A stretch of 64,000 bases of DNA from Sphingomonas aurantiaca (GTDB lineage Bacteria; Pseudomonadota; Alphaproteobacteria; Sphingomonadales; Sphingomonadaceae), in assembly GCF_003050705.1 (NCBI RefSeq), contig NZ_QAOG01000007.1:1-64000 (forward strand), written 5' to 3'. Under the pieces are notes generated by a model. It saw only the letters and a list, made by a program, of their open reading frames with translations. It searched no databases and had not been told where the DNA came from. Position 1 is the stretch's first letter; the number at the start of each line of letters is the position of its first letter. Shown here piece after piece: positions 34,001 through 42,362 of the stretch. The position numbers and the translations under genes were made by a program.

Positions 34001-34243
34001 ACCATCGAGCGTGACGAACCGCGTCGAGCGTTCCATCGTCCCCTCAATCGCGGCGGCGCGGGTTTCGAACGGGAACCCAGTGGCGCGCGCGCGCTCCTTG
34101 CCGATCGCGAAGACCGCGGGGTTCTCCCAATCAGGCCGGTCGGCGGAGACCTGCGGCTGGATCGGGACGGCGACCGGTGCGCGCTGTGCGGTAACGGGCG
34201 CGGCGGTTACCAACAGGGCGGCAAGGAGAGGGCGGTAGGTCAT
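31079..34243 (-). CDS. secreted beta-galactosidase, glycoside hydrolase family 2
   Basis: A 1054-aa large LacZ-type enzyme with a signal peptide (MTYRPLLAALLVTAAPVTAQ), so it acts outside the cytoplasm. Domain order follows GH2: sugar-binding beta-sandwich (WKFAFSPDADKAPKNFA ... VPADWQAEGYDQARFNN), immunoglobulin-like domain, TIM barrel with acid/base Glu in WSLGNEAGTG (about residue 487) and nucleophile Glu in SEYAHMQGNSG (about residue 557), and a C-terminal small-chain domain (RIGFQFAAP, WYGRGPHENYADRKTS-like). It cleaves beta-galactosides from plant or oligosaccharide substrates. The start overlaps the stop of the GH43 gene by ATGA. It is the last gene of the five-gene sugar operon. Confidence 0.9.
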   Translation of the reverse strand: MTYRPLLAALLVTAAPVTAQRAPVAVPIQPQVSADRPDWENPAVFAIGKERARATGFPFETRAAAIEGTMERSTRFVTLDGQWKFAFSPDADKAPKNFASPAYDVSQWKEIKVPADWQAEGYDQARFNNVTYPFPANRPLIPHATNPVGSYRRDVEVPRDWRQSDVILHIGAAGSAYYVWVNGHKVGYSEDSKLPSEFDVTRWIKPGRNSVAIQVYRWSDGSYLEDQDFWRVSGIERSVYLMAAPKARVADTFVKTGLSADYTDGTLDIALDLTNAARGHTVRATVIDGNRTLLMKTAPATGAKLSLTGTLPGIRPWTAETPKLYTLLVELLDRKGDTVQATARRIGFRSVAIQNGLVTVNGKPITIRGVNRHEHDPETFHVISLASMRRDIELMKLNNVNALRTSHYPNDERLYDLADEYGLYVMDEANIESHAYMSAANRGGRTPESIQIGYDPAWEAAHVSRVVNMVERDKNHPSIIFWSLGNEAGTGPSFEKAAAAARAIDPTRLISYLGYSQINDFKPNAYADIYAPMYDSPARMLDYAQHPEFKQPMIQSEYAHMQGNSGGNFKEYWDAIYARPDRLQGGFIWDWVDQSMYRYTKDGRRYWGDGGEYGPNPGGEIEFGDGLLNPDRTPHPQLFEVQKVYAPVQFTAVDAVAGRFTVTNRDDFRDLSGFDFDWTVNENGVPIAQGAVPALHTTAHATEPFTLPLPKLPPKPGAEYLVTIRARAKAGTIPLVPAGHVVGWDQFALGVPIPAHITIPRGRTTLQETGGMIALAAGDTRLTIDRRTGLIASYRVGRDELLSGGAPNFARALTDNDIGTRGEAANAPWLAMSAARTVESVKAERIGSGAAAVTVRYVMGDNAVRFTSRYTMRGDGSVDIAGAFMPLKQDLSDPLRIGFQFAAPSRFKTIEYYGRGPHENYADRKTSAAIGLWRGAIADQNHNFMRPQETGTKSDVRSMTLNGDGHTGLKLAGDLPLSMNALAFPYEDLARRAPGTRKSTDIVPHDHVSVLVDALQSGLGGDTTWNAQGRPLPKYRVPLAPVRFTLRLAPVLRN

Positions 34244-35598
34244 CGGGTCTGCGAATTCCATTCGAGGATGTCGGCGCCCTGCGGGAAGACGAGCCGGACG
34301 AAGCGGGCTTTGGCGACAGCGGGGAGGGTGATCGGCGAGCCACTGGCGGCGCGTTCGGCTGCGATCTGTTGCCAGAGCTTGCCGTCCAACGATGCCTCGA
34401 CGCTGAACCGGACCGTCACGGTTGGGTAGGCCGGGCGGAGCGTCGTCGCGCCAATGGCCTTCACCGCGCCAAGATCAGCCTGCAACCACGCTGCGCCGGG
34501 GTTGGAGCGCCAACTGGTGGCGTAATTGTCGTCGTCGGCTGCGGCAGGGGAGTGTGCGGCGTCTGCTGCACCCGACGCAGTCAGCCGGGCGGGCCTCGCG
34601 CCGGATCGTCGTGCGGCGGTGCCGGGAACATCCGCGCCGCGATGCGTGGGGACGATCGCGAGCCGGTCGCCCGAGATGGCGAGGCGATCGACCGCGACCT
34701 GGCGCAGCACCATGTCGCCGGCTGGCGTGAACGGTAGCGCCTGCCGGTGGTAAAGGACGAAATCTTCGCCCCCCGCGCTGAAGATCGCGTGATGTCCTGG
34801 GCTGATGATCTGCCGCTTCGCATCGGTAGCGAGCAGCGGCTGATCCGACACTTCGCTGAAAGGCCCCATCGGCGAGCTGCCGACCGCATAGCGCAGCTGG
34901 TACGTATCCTTGGTCGTGTTGCCGAAGGAGTAGGTGAGGAAATATCGCCCGCCACGCTTCAGCATAAACGGGGCTTCGAAATAGTGCGGCGGGGTGACGT
35001 CGCTGGGTTCGCCGTCGAACGTCACCATGTCGGGCTTGAGCTTCACCACGAAGCAGTGTCCGTTGACCCAGTTCAGCCCCGATCCCCAGTAGAGATAGGC
35101 TTGGCCGTCATCGTCGACGAACGCCTCGGCATCGATCATGTGCAGGCCAGGGCGGAAGTTGCGCGGGATCAGCGGCTTGCCGCCATTGGCATCGCGCCAC
35201 GGGCCGGCAGGACGATCCGCGCTGCCGACCCAGATCTCGCTGCCGACCGACACGTACATCCAGAATTTGCCGTCGCGGCCTTTCACGACCGAGGGTGCCC
35301 AGACCTTGCTCTTGCCCGACGTCGGGCTGGTCGCGGCGGCCTTGGTCGGCCAGTTCGGCGTCTCGAAGGTCCAGTCGCGGAAGTTGCGCGAGCGCCACAG
35401 GCCGAGCGTGTCGGCGCCCCACGGATCGATCGTCGCGAAGACGAACCACTCGTCCCCATCGTGGACGATCGACGGGTCGGCGAAATAGCCGGGCAGCAGC
35501 GGATTGCGCATGCCCGGGTCGAGCGCGCCGTCGCGACCCAGCGCGGGCGTTGCTGCCAGTGCCAGCAGGCTGGCGATCAGCAGCCGCAAGGCGCTCAC
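34240..35598 (-). CDS. secreted GH43 glycosidase with C-terminal CBM32-like domain
   Basis: A 452-aa protein with a signal peptide (start SALRLLIASLLALAATPALG). The catalytic five-bladed propeller matches GH43: first Asp in NPLLPGYFADPSIV, SKVWAPSVVKGRDGKFWMYV, the Asp of HMIDAEAFVDDDGQAYLYWG and the acid Glu in HYFEAPFMLKRGGRYF. The last 130 residues form an F5/8-type/CBM32-like lectin domain (YATSWRSNPGAAWLQADLGA ... LDGKLWQQIAAERA), which would hold the enzyme on polysaccharide. Likely arabinofuranosidase or xylosidase/galactosidase activity. The start is GTG at 35598, overlapping the MFS stop by GTGA; the longer reading through the transporter is out of frame. Confidence 0.85.
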   Translation of the reverse strand: MSALRLLIASLLALAATPALGRDGALDPGMRNPLLPGYFADPSIVHDGDEWFVFATIDPWGADTLGLWRSRNFRDWTFETPNWPTKAAATSPTSGKSKVWAPSVVKGRDGKFWMYVSVGSEIWVGSADRPAGPWRDANGGKPLIPRNFRPGLHMIDAEAFVDDDGQAYLYWGSGLNWVNGHCFVVKLKPDMVTFDGEPSDVTPPHYFEAPFMLKRGGRYFLTYSFGNTTKDTYQLRYAVGSSPMGPFSEVSDQPLLATDAKRQIISPGHHAIFSAGGEDFVLYHRQALPFTPAGDMVLRQVAVDRLAISGDRLAIVPTHRGADVPGTAARRSGARPARLTASGAADAAHSPAAADDDNYATSWRSNPGAAWLQADLGAVKAIGATTLRPAYPTVTVRFSVEASLDGKLWQQIAAERAASGSPITLPAVAKARFVRLVFPQGADILEWNSQTR

Positions 35599-36905
35599 AA
35601 TGCGGTCTCGATCGCTTCGAGCGAACGGCGCTTGGTTTCGGGGAAGAACGCGAGGACCACCGCGAACTGGAGCGCCATCATGCCTGCGAACAGGATGAAC
35701 GGTGCGCCGCGCGAATAGGCGGCGACCAGCGGGAACGCCATCGCGATGATCGCATCCATGAACCAGTGCGTCGACGAGCCAAGGCTCTGCCCGCGCGAGC
35801 GCACGTCGGTCGGGAATATCTCGCTGATATACACCCAGATCACCGCGCCCTGCGAGAAGGCGAAGAAGGCGATGAAGCCGATCAGCAGCCACAACAGCAT
35901 GTTCTGATGCTGGCCGCTGAGGAACACATAGGCGACGCCCGACAGCATGACGGTGAGCCCCGCCGCACCGATCAGCAGCAGCGTCTTGCGCCCGATCCTG
36001 TCGATCACGGTCAGCGCGAGCGCGGTGAAGAACAGGTTGCACGCACCGATCACGATCGCCTGGCGGTCCGCGGAAACGCTGTCGAACCCGGCGGCGGCGA
36101 AGATGTCGTTGAGATAATAGAGGATCGCGTTGATCCCGGAGAGCTGGTTGAACGAGGCGATTCCGAAGGCGAGCAGGATCGGGCGGCGATGCCGCGCCCA
36201 GCTCAGCCGCGGCTTTCGTGCGGCCGCGGCGACGTTGGATTGGCGATAGCTGGCGATGTCGGCGGCCGGGTCCGCCACGCCGAGCGACTGGAGCACGGCT
36301 TCGGCTTCGGCTTCACGACCGCGGGCTGCGAGCCAGCGCGGGCTGTCGGGGATCGTGAACATCATCCCCAGCAGCAGCAGCGCCGGCAACGCGGTGACGC
36401 CGAACTTCACGTGCCAGTCGAGCGCGCCCAGATCCATGCCGGTGACGATCGCGTTGCTGAGATAGGCCACCAGGATGCCGAGCACGATGTTAAGCTGGAA
36501 CGCGCCGACCATCATGCCGCGCTTTTCGGCCGGCGCGATCTCGGCGATGTAGACGGGGGCCAGCACCGACGATGCGCCGACCGCGAACCCGGCGAGCACG
36601 CGGAAGGCGAGCAGCGCACCCCAGTTCCACGCGGCGAAACAGCCGATGCCGGAGACCAGGTAGATCAGCGCGATGACCTTCAGCGACGTCCGCGCGCCGT
36701 AGCGATCGCCGGGCACGCCCGCGAGCAATGCGCCGGCGAGCGTACCCCAGAGCGCGCTGGAGACGGTGATGCCGACCCCCGCCGCATCGAGGCCGAACGC
36801 GGTGCGGATGCCTTCGGTCGTGCCGGCGATCACCGCGGTGTCGAACCCGAACAACAGGCCGGCGAGCGCGCCGACCAGAACGCCGCGGAACAGGGTTGCA
36901 TTCAT
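35595..36905 (-). CDS. MFS sugar:proton symporter (sugar porter family)
   Basis: A 436-aa twelve-helix inner-membrane transporter. Sugar-porter motifs are present: GALAGLLFGFDTAVIAGTTE in helix 1, GDRYGAR between helices 2 and 3, RVLAGFAVGASSVLAPVYIA with EIAPAEKRG, PDSPRWLAARGRE in the central loop, QLSGINAILYYLND in helix 7, and PETKRRSLEAIE at the end. Such proteins import xylose, arabinose or galactose, which are what the secreted GH43 and GH2 enzymes would release. It is coupled to the GH43 gene by GTGA; the TonB receptor gene ends 83 bp upstream. The ATG at 36905 gives the usual family length. Confidence 0.9.
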   Translation of the reverse strand: MNATLFRGVLVGALAGLLFGFDTAVIAGTTEGIRTAFGLDAAGVGITVSSALWGTLAGALLAGVPGDRYGARTSLKVIALIYLVSGIGCFAAWNWGALLAFRVLAGFAVGASSVLAPVYIAEIAPAEKRGMMVGAFQLNIVLGILVAYLSNAIVTGMDLGALDWHVKFGVTALPALLLLGMMFTIPDSPRWLAARGREAEAEAVLQSLGVADPAADIASYRQSNVAAAARKPRLSWARHRRPILLAFGIASFNQLSGINAILYYLNDIFAAAGFDSVSADRQAIVIGACNLFFTALALTVIDRIGRKTLLLIGAAGLTVMLSGVAYVFLSGQHQNMLLWLLIGFIAFFAFSQGAVIWVYISEIFPTDVRSRGQSLGSSTHWFMDAIIAMAFPLVAAYSRGAPFILFAGMMALQFAVVLAFFPETKRRSLEAIETAL

Positions 36906-36987
36906 GCGTCTTGGCTCCAGTATTCGGGGTCACGCCGGCCGGTATTCGCCCCTGCAATCCTCGCCCTTGCGGGGGAGGATCGTAAGG

Positions 36988-39840
36988 TCAGAACGTGAAG
37001 CGTACGCCGGCGCGGAAGGTGCGGCCGATCGAGTCGAAGTCCTGGACGCCCGACGGGCCGTTCGAGACATACGGGTTGATCAGCTGGTTGAAGACGTTGG
37101 TGACGCTCAGATACGTCTCGACGTCGCCGCCCATCGGCAGCTTGTAGCCGATCCGCGTGTCGACCAGCAGCTGGCCGTTGAAGTGGCGCTGCGCCAGATC
37201 GGTCGGCACGGTGCCCTTGTCGTACGCACCGCCGCCGATGAAGCGGCCTTGCGTGAAGACGCTGAACGGCTTGGCGTCGAGCTGGACCTGCCCGGTCATC
37301 CGCCAGTGCGGCGCGGTGCCGATCTGGCCGGCGCGATCGACCGCGACGACGTTGGGCGTGCGCTGGATATAGCGATCGACGTAATTGCCGAGTAGTCGCA
37401 GCGACAGGTTCGCGTCGGTCGCGATGCGCGATTTATAGCTCATCTCGAAATCGATGCCGCGGGTGTCGAACGCGGCAAGGTTCTGCGTCACCAGATCGAT
37501 CTGGATCAGCTGGCCCGCATCGTTGCGGCGGACGAATGCGCAGCTTGCCGCACTGCCGTTGAAGCAGTCGTCGAGCGTCTGCTGGAACGACAGCGAGGCG
37601 ATCGCGTCCTTGATCCGGATGTCGTAGAAATCGATCGAGGCATTGAACCCGCGCAGGAATGACGGCGAATAGACCGCACCGAACGTCGTGGTCTTCGCGA
37701 CTTCGGGCGTCAGATTGAGGTTGCCGAGCACGACCGAGCGCACGTTGGTCGCGGTGCTGTTGGTCGCGCGGTCGAACACCTGCGGCTGGAAGCTGGTCGT
37801 GCCGCGCTGGAACAGCTCGTACAGGCTGGGCGCGCGGATATCGCGCGAGCGCGTGCCGCGGAAGCGCAGTTCATCGTTGATCGCCCAGGTGAGGCCCGCC
37901 TTCCACGTCGTCACCGACCCGCTGGTGGTATAATGCGTGCGCCGCACCGCGCCATTGAAGTCGAGCGCCTTGAACAGATTGACGTCGCGGAGCAGCGGCA
38001 CGTCGACTTCGAGGAAGCCTTCGGTCACCTCATATTCGCCGCTCTGCGCCTTGGCATTGCCGACGCGGTACGCACCCTCGGCATTGGTGACCGGATTGAA
38101 CGCCTCCGACAGCGCGTCGACGGTCTGGTTGAAGCTCTGCTTGCGGAATTCGAGGCCCGCCGCGAAGCCGACATCGCCTGCCCAGTTCTGGAACGCGGAA
38201 CCCGCGATCGAGCCCGCCGCGACGAATTCCTTGAAGCGCTGGTCGGCGGTGTTGGTGCCGGTGACGTAGTTCAGCGCGGCGTCGGTCGGCGCATGGAAGC
38301 CGAACACGTTGACCGGCACGCAGCCATTGCCGGGCGTGGTCAAGGTCGAGCGACAGACGATCTGGCCGTTCGCCGGGTTCACCACCGCATCGGCGGCGTT
38401 GACGTAGTTCTGCTGGATGAGATCGTTCGTCAGCGCAAGGTGGCGATCGTTGCGTGCCGCCTCGACATAGGTGTTCCACTTCAATCCGCCGAAAACGGTG
38501 CCCTCGAGGCCGAGCACGCCGCGGATCGTCTCGTTATCGGCGTTGACCTGCGTACGCGGCAGATCGTCGTCGTAACGGCCCATCGTCAGCGTCTGCGTGC
38601 CGAGCGCGGTCATGCGATCGCGGATGGTGGTCGGCAGATAGGCGTTGTCGCGACGGATCACGAGCGCGGTGGTGCCGATCTGGTTGCTGTACGAACCGAC
38701 CTGATAGTCGTTGTGCGTCTTGCCGTAATTGCCCTCCGCGAACACCGTGACCGCGTCGCTCAGCTCGTAGCTCGCGCGCGTATAGGCGATGTGCTTCTCC
38801 AGCTCGGAGATCAGCGGCGCGAACTGCGGACGCGGGCCGCTGCCGCCGATCATCGTCGAGTTGGTCAGGCTGGTGCCGTAGATGAACGGGATCGGCTGGC
38901 CGCTCGCGTCGAAGGTCGTGCCGCGGAATGCGGTCGGCCCGGTGATGAGTCCGCCAAAAGTCGCGTTGGCGACGCGCACGTCGCAGGCGAATTCGCGCGA
39001 CGTGGCGGAGCCGGCGGGGAGCGCGATCGGCTGGCAGCTCTGGCGCGAATAGCTGCGGCTCAGGCGATCCTCGACGCCTTCGTTGCGGAAGAATTCGCCG
39101 CTAACCAGGAAATGACCGCGACCGCCCGCGAACGGCGTGCCGTAGGCGAGCTCGTATTTCTGCTCGGCATTGTCGCCGTACGTGGTGACGCCGCCCTGGA
39201 TCGTGCCGGTCAGCCCGGTGAACTTCTTGTTGATGATGAAGTTGACGACGCCGCCGACCGCGTCGGAGCCATAGGCCGCCGAGGCACCGCCGGTAACGAC
39301 CTCGACGCGCTCGACCAATGCCTGCGGGAACAGGTTGGTGTCGACCTGGCCGCTGCCGTCGTTGGGGATGAAGCGGCGACCGTCGAACAGCGTCAGCGTT
39401 CGCGTCGGGCCGAGATTGCGCAGGTTGAGGTACGCGCCACCCTGGCCGCTCGACGTCTGCGCACCGCGCGGACCGACCGAGGAGGAGAGCGCGGGGAGCT
39501 GCTTCAGAGCCTCGCCGAGCGTGGTCGGCACCGCGGCGTTGAGCTGCGTCGCGCTGGCGACCGTCACCGGCGTCGGCGCACCGAAGCCGTTGGCGGGAAT
39601 GCGGCTGCCGGTGACGACGATGTCCGCGTCGGCGGTCTCGCTGGGGGCAGGGCCTGCCGAGCTGATCTGCGCCGCGCCGGTGTCGGCGGCAGGCGACGTG
39701 CCGTCGGCGGTGACGCTGGCCGAAGGCGACGCGGCGGGGACGGCCGGTTGCGGCTGTGGCTGGACTTGTGCGGCTGCGGTGCCGGCGATCATCATGGCGA
39801 GCGCCGAGGCGCCGCAGAATGCGGTCTTGCGGTTGATCAT
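36988..39840 (-). CDS. TonB-dependent outer-membrane receptor (carbohydrate locus)
   Basis: A 950-aa receptor. A signal peptide (MINRKTAFCGASALAMMIAG TAAAQ in two parts) is followed by a Pro/Gln-rich linker, then the plug: DIVVTGSRIPANGFGAPTPV, LGEALKQLPALSSSVGPRGA, LNLRNLGPTRTLTLFDGRRF and VERVEVVTGGASAAYGSDAV with GGVVNFIINKK. A 22-strand barrel fills the rest and ends with the family sequence GRTFRAGVRFTF, a final aromatic residue for Bam assembly. The receptor imports oligosaccharide fragments across the outer membrane using TonB. It is transcribed with the sugar enzymes; the substrate (arabinogalactan or pectic side chain) is inferred from them. Confidence 0.9.
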   Translation of the reverse strand: MINRKTAFCGASALAMMIAGTAAAQVQPQPQPAVPAASPSASVTADGTSPAADTGAAQISSAGPAPSETADADIVVTGSRIPANGFGAPTPVTVASATQLNAAVPTTLGEALKQLPALSSSVGPRGAQTSSGQGGAYLNLRNLGPTRTLTLFDGRRFIPNDGSGQVDTNLFPQALVERVEVVTGGASAAYGSDAVGGVVNFIINKKFTGLTGTIQGGVTTYGDNAEQKYELAYGTPFAGGRGHFLVSGEFFRNEGVEDRLSRSYSRQSCQPIALPAGSATSREFACDVRVANATFGGLITGPTAFRGTTFDASGQPIPFIYGTSLTNSTMIGGSGPRPQFAPLISELEKHIAYTRASYELSDAVTVFAEGNYGKTHNDYQVGSYSNQIGTTALVIRRDNAYLPTTIRDRMTALGTQTLTMGRYDDDLPRTQVNADNETIRGVLGLEGTVFGGLKWNTYVEAARNDRHLALTNDLIQQNYVNAADAVVNPANGQIVCRSTLTTPGNGCVPVNVFGFHAPTDAALNYVTGTNTADQRFKEFVAAGSIAGSAFQNWAGDVGFAAGLEFRKQSFNQTVDALSEAFNPVTNAEGAYRVGNAKAQSGEYEVTEGFLEVDVPLLRDVNLFKALDFNGAVRRTHYTTSGSVTTWKAGLTWAINDELRFRGTRSRDIRAPSLYELFQRGTTSFQPQVFDRATNSTATNVRSVVLGNLNLTPEVAKTTTFGAVYSPSFLRGFNASIDFYDIRIKDAIASLSFQQTLDDCFNGSAASCAFVRRNDAGQLIQIDLVTQNLAAFDTRGIDFEMSYKSRIATDANLSLRLLGNYVDRYIQRTPNVVAVDRAGQIGTAPHWRMTGQVQLDAKPFSVFTQGRFIGGGAYDKGTVPTDLAQRHFNGQLLVDTRIGYKLPMGGDVETYLSVTNVFNQLINPYVSNGPSGVQDFDSIGRTFRAGVRFTF

Positions 39841-39895
39841 GTCTTTCCTCCCCTGGGTGGCGGGCTTCGGCCTGCCGTTATGTGTGTGACGGCCT

Positions 39896-41050
39896 TCAGG
39901 CCGATCGTTGCGCGGACTGCAGCAGCCCGCGGATGTATCCGTAACAAAAGGCGAAATTCTCGGCCCGCGGCGTCCAGACCGGCTTGCCGTCGACGACCAG
40001 CGGATCGTCCATGCCCGGCACGTGATCGGGCATGATCATCCCGTCATACCCGACCTCGGCATAGGTACGCAGCGCGCGCACCATGTCGATGTCGCCCTCG
40101 TCCGGAAAGGTCTCGTTGAACCTGTTGCGCGCGCCGTGGATGTTGCGGAAATGGACGTTGAAGATTTTCTTGCGCTCGCCGAACCAGCGGATCACATCGA
40201 AGATCTGGTTGGCCGGGTCGGTGAGATTCTCGCAGACCGAGCCCTGGCAGAAATTGAGACCGTGATACGGGCTCTCGTTGATCAGCACGAAGCGCTTGAG
40301 GCCCTCGATCGTGCCGAGCACGTTGTCGATCCCCTGGTAGCCGCCCGGCGGCGTGCCGGGGTCCTGCGGGTGGCAGGCGATCCGCACCTTGGTCTCGTTG
40401 GCGATCGGCACGATCCGGTCGAGGAAATAGGTGATGCGCTTCCAGAACTCGGTCGCATCGACCCGCCCGGCGCGGGTGAGCGGGGTCGGCGGCTTGGCCT
40501 TGGCCAGGTCCCAGCCGAAATATTTCGAGCCGCCACGACCCTCGACGGGCGCGGTGCGCAGCACGCCGAGCAGGCTCATGTTGTATTTGACGCAGGGGAT
40601 GCCGACCGCGGCGCAGTTGCGCAGGGTGGTCGCGAACGCCTCGATCTCGCGCTCGCGATCGGGGTCCTGGCCGAGCATGATGCCGGGGTGCTTCTCGCGG
40701 TCGATATGCGTGGAGTTGAGGATTTCGGGTTCGAGCATGTCGAGGCTCAGCCCGTGGCGCTCCGCCATCTGTTTCAGCGTCGTGAGTTCGGCGACGGTCG
40801 GGTACATCCGCCCATCGGCGATCGTGGCGCGCGCGGAGATGTTGCGGACGCCGTAGCGTGCGAACACTTCGAAATGCGCGTCGGTGGACGGCATGCTCTG
40901 GCAACCCAGTTTCATGCGGTACTGGCTCGCGGCGGGCGGCGTCGCGCGGCGGCGCGACTGCGTCTGGCGGGTCTGCGCCTCTGCGGCCTCGCCGATCACC
41001 GACAGCGAAGCGGCGGCACCGGTACCCAGCATGAACGTGCGACGATGCAT
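39896..41050 (-). CDS. Tat-exported mannonate-dehydratase-like (UxuA family) protein
   Basis: A 384-aa TIM-barrel enzyme whose N-terminus (HRRTFMLGTGAAASLSV) is a twin-arginine signal, so it is exported folded, unusual for this family, which is normally cytosolic. The body has the UxuA signature segments: HPQDPGTPPGGYQG, LNFCQGSVCENL with the metal-binding Cys, IFNVHFRNIHG with the metal His, FPDEGDID and MIMPDHVPGMDDP. Mannonate dehydratase converts D-mannonate to 2-dehydro-3-deoxygluconate. The start at 41050 follows GGGGAGGAC at good spacing. It is the first gene of the minus-strand sugar operon. Confidence 0.82.
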   Translation of the reverse strand: MHRRTFMLGTGAAASLSVIGEAAEAQTRQTQSRRRATPPAASQYRMKLGCQSMPSTDAHFEVFARYGVRNISARATIADGRMYPTVAELTTLKQMAERHGLSLDMLEPEILNSTHIDREKHPGIMLGQDPDREREIEAFATTLRNCAAVGIPCVKYNMSLLGVLRTAPVEGRGGSKYFGWDLAKAKPPTPLTRAGRVDATEFWKRITYFLDRIVPIANETKVRIACHPQDPGTPPGGYQGIDNVLGTIEGLKRFVLINESPYHGLNFCQGSVCENLTDPANQIFDVIRWFGERKKIFNVHFRNIHGARNRFNETFPDEGDIDMVRALRTYAEVGYDGMIMPDHVPGMDDPLVVDGKPVWTPRAENFAFCYGYIRGLLQSAQRSA

Positions 41051-41392
41051 CCAGTCCTCCCCTCGATGTCGGCGGCAGATGTTTCCGTCCGTCCGGTCCG
41101 GGCATCTCTGGCCCGGACGATGCCTATTGCATCCGGACTGGACCGAATTCCATTGCCAATCCTGGATCGTTCGATGCAATTCGGGACCAGACGAATGGTG
41201 ATCCCATCCCGTTTGGTACCAGGCACGGCTGCTTAAGCGTCGTCGCGACTGGCACATGCTGGATCATGCTAACCACGGCATCGATCGATTGCGCCTTTGG
41301 AATGGACCGCGTGATACCGCTGCCATAGACCCGGTGATTAGTGATCCAGCGCCGGCGGACAAGGTTCGGCGCGGCAGGGGAGGCAGCATAGA
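41051..41392. promoter_or_regulatory. divergent promoter region of the sugar-acid locus
   Basis: It separates the mannonate-dehydratase operon from the dehydratase gene at 41393. Candidate sites are the palindrome TGGTACCA (41214-41221) and an imperfect inverted pair CTGGACCGAATT ... AATTCGGGACCAG around 41135-41190. These could be operators for a sugar-acid regulator; the LysR gene at 42363 is near. No promoter is clear by eye. Confidence 0.35.
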
Positions 41393-42328
41393 ATGGCATT
41401 TGGTCCTACAGACGTGGCGAAGACAATCGGCGGCGGATTGCTGTCGTTCCCGGTCACGCATTTCGACGCAGCGGGCGCGTTCCTCGAAGATCCGTATCGC
41501 GCGCATTGCGCGTGGATGCTCGAGCATGAGCTGGCCGGGTTGTTTGCAGCCGGCGGTACGGGCGAGTTCTTCTCGCTGACTCCGACCGAAGTCGTCGACG
41601 TCGTCGCCGCAGCCGTCGCCGAAGCCAAGGGCAAACTGCCGGTGATCTCGGGCTGCGGCTATGGCACCGCGATCGCCTGCGAGATCGCGCGCGGTGCCGA
41701 GCGGGTCGGCGCGGACGGGCTGTTGTTGCTGCCGCCCTATCTGACCACGTCCAACCAGGAAGGCCTCGCCGCGCATATCGATGCGGTGTGCAAGTCGACC
41801 GGGCTCGCGGTGATCGTCTACAACCGCGACAATGCGATCGTGAACGACGAGACGCTGGCGCGGCTATGTGAGCGCAACGCCAATCTGGTCGGCTACAAGG
41901 ATGGCGTCGGCGACATCGAGTTGATGGCGCGGGTCCATTCGCGGATGGGTGACCGGCTCACCTATATCGGTGGTCTGCCGACCGCGGAGACGTTCGCGAC
42001 GCCGTATCTGACGATGGGCGTCACGACCTATTCGTCGGCGATCTTCAACTTCATGCCGGAATGGGCGCTCGACTTCTACAAGGCGGTGCGCGCCGGCGAT
42101 CATGCCAAGGTGCAGGCCGAACTGCGCGATTTCGTGCTGCCCTATATCGCGATCCGCAACCGCAGCCGCGGCTATGCAGTGTCGATCGTCAAGGCGGGCA
42201 TGCGGGTCGTCGGCCGCGATGCCGGGCCGGTGCGTACCCCGCTGACCGATCTGACCGCGGAAGAGGAGCGCGATCTCGCCGTACTGATCGCCAAGGCAAC
42301 GCCCGCCGCGGTCAAGCGCGCGGCGTGA
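41393..42328 (+). CDS. kdgD: 5-dehydro-4-deoxyglucarate dehydratase
   Basis: A 311-aa enzyme of the dihydrodipicolinate synthase superfamily. The N-terminal segment FAAGGTGEFFSLTPTEVVDV is typical of 5-dehydro-4-deoxyglucarate dehydratases, followed by VIVYNRDNAIVNDETL and the Schiff-base lysine in LVGYKDGVGDIELM. It removes water and carbon dioxide from 5-dehydro-4-deoxyglucarate to give 2,5-dioxopentanoate, in the glucarate/galactarate pathway. It is upstream of a LysR regulator (25 bp before the first possible start), and the GudP-like transporter at 43453-44790 supplies the aldarate substrate. The start is the ATG at 41393, preceded by AGGGGAGGCAGC-like sequence. Confidence 0.88.
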   Translation: MAFGPTDVAKTIGGGLLSFPVTHFDAAGAFLEDPYRAHCAWMLEHELAGLFAAGGTGEFFSLTPTEVVDVVAAAVAEAKGKLPVISGCGYGTAIACEIARGAERVGADGLLLLPPYLTTSNQEGLAAHIDAVCKSTGLAVIVYNRDNAIVNDETLARLCERNANLVGYKDGVGDIELMARVHSRMGDRLTYIGGLPTAETFATPYLTMGVTTYSSAIFNFMPEWALDFYKAVRAGDHAKVQAELRDFVLPYIAIRNRSRGYAVSIVKAGMRVVGRDAGPVRTPLTDLTAEEERDLAVLIAKATPAAVKRAA

Positions 42329-42362
42329 CATTCTAGTGGCCGGCACTCTATAGATGTCGGCC

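Noticed and set aside
31160..41236. Several plus-strand readings of 440-700 codons across the sugar locus (31160-32719, 33101-34429, 35295-36998, 37933-40035, 39908-41236).
   Set aside because: They are antisense to genes with clear domains, are rich in Arg, Glu, Asp and Ala without folds, and come from high-GC codon bias.
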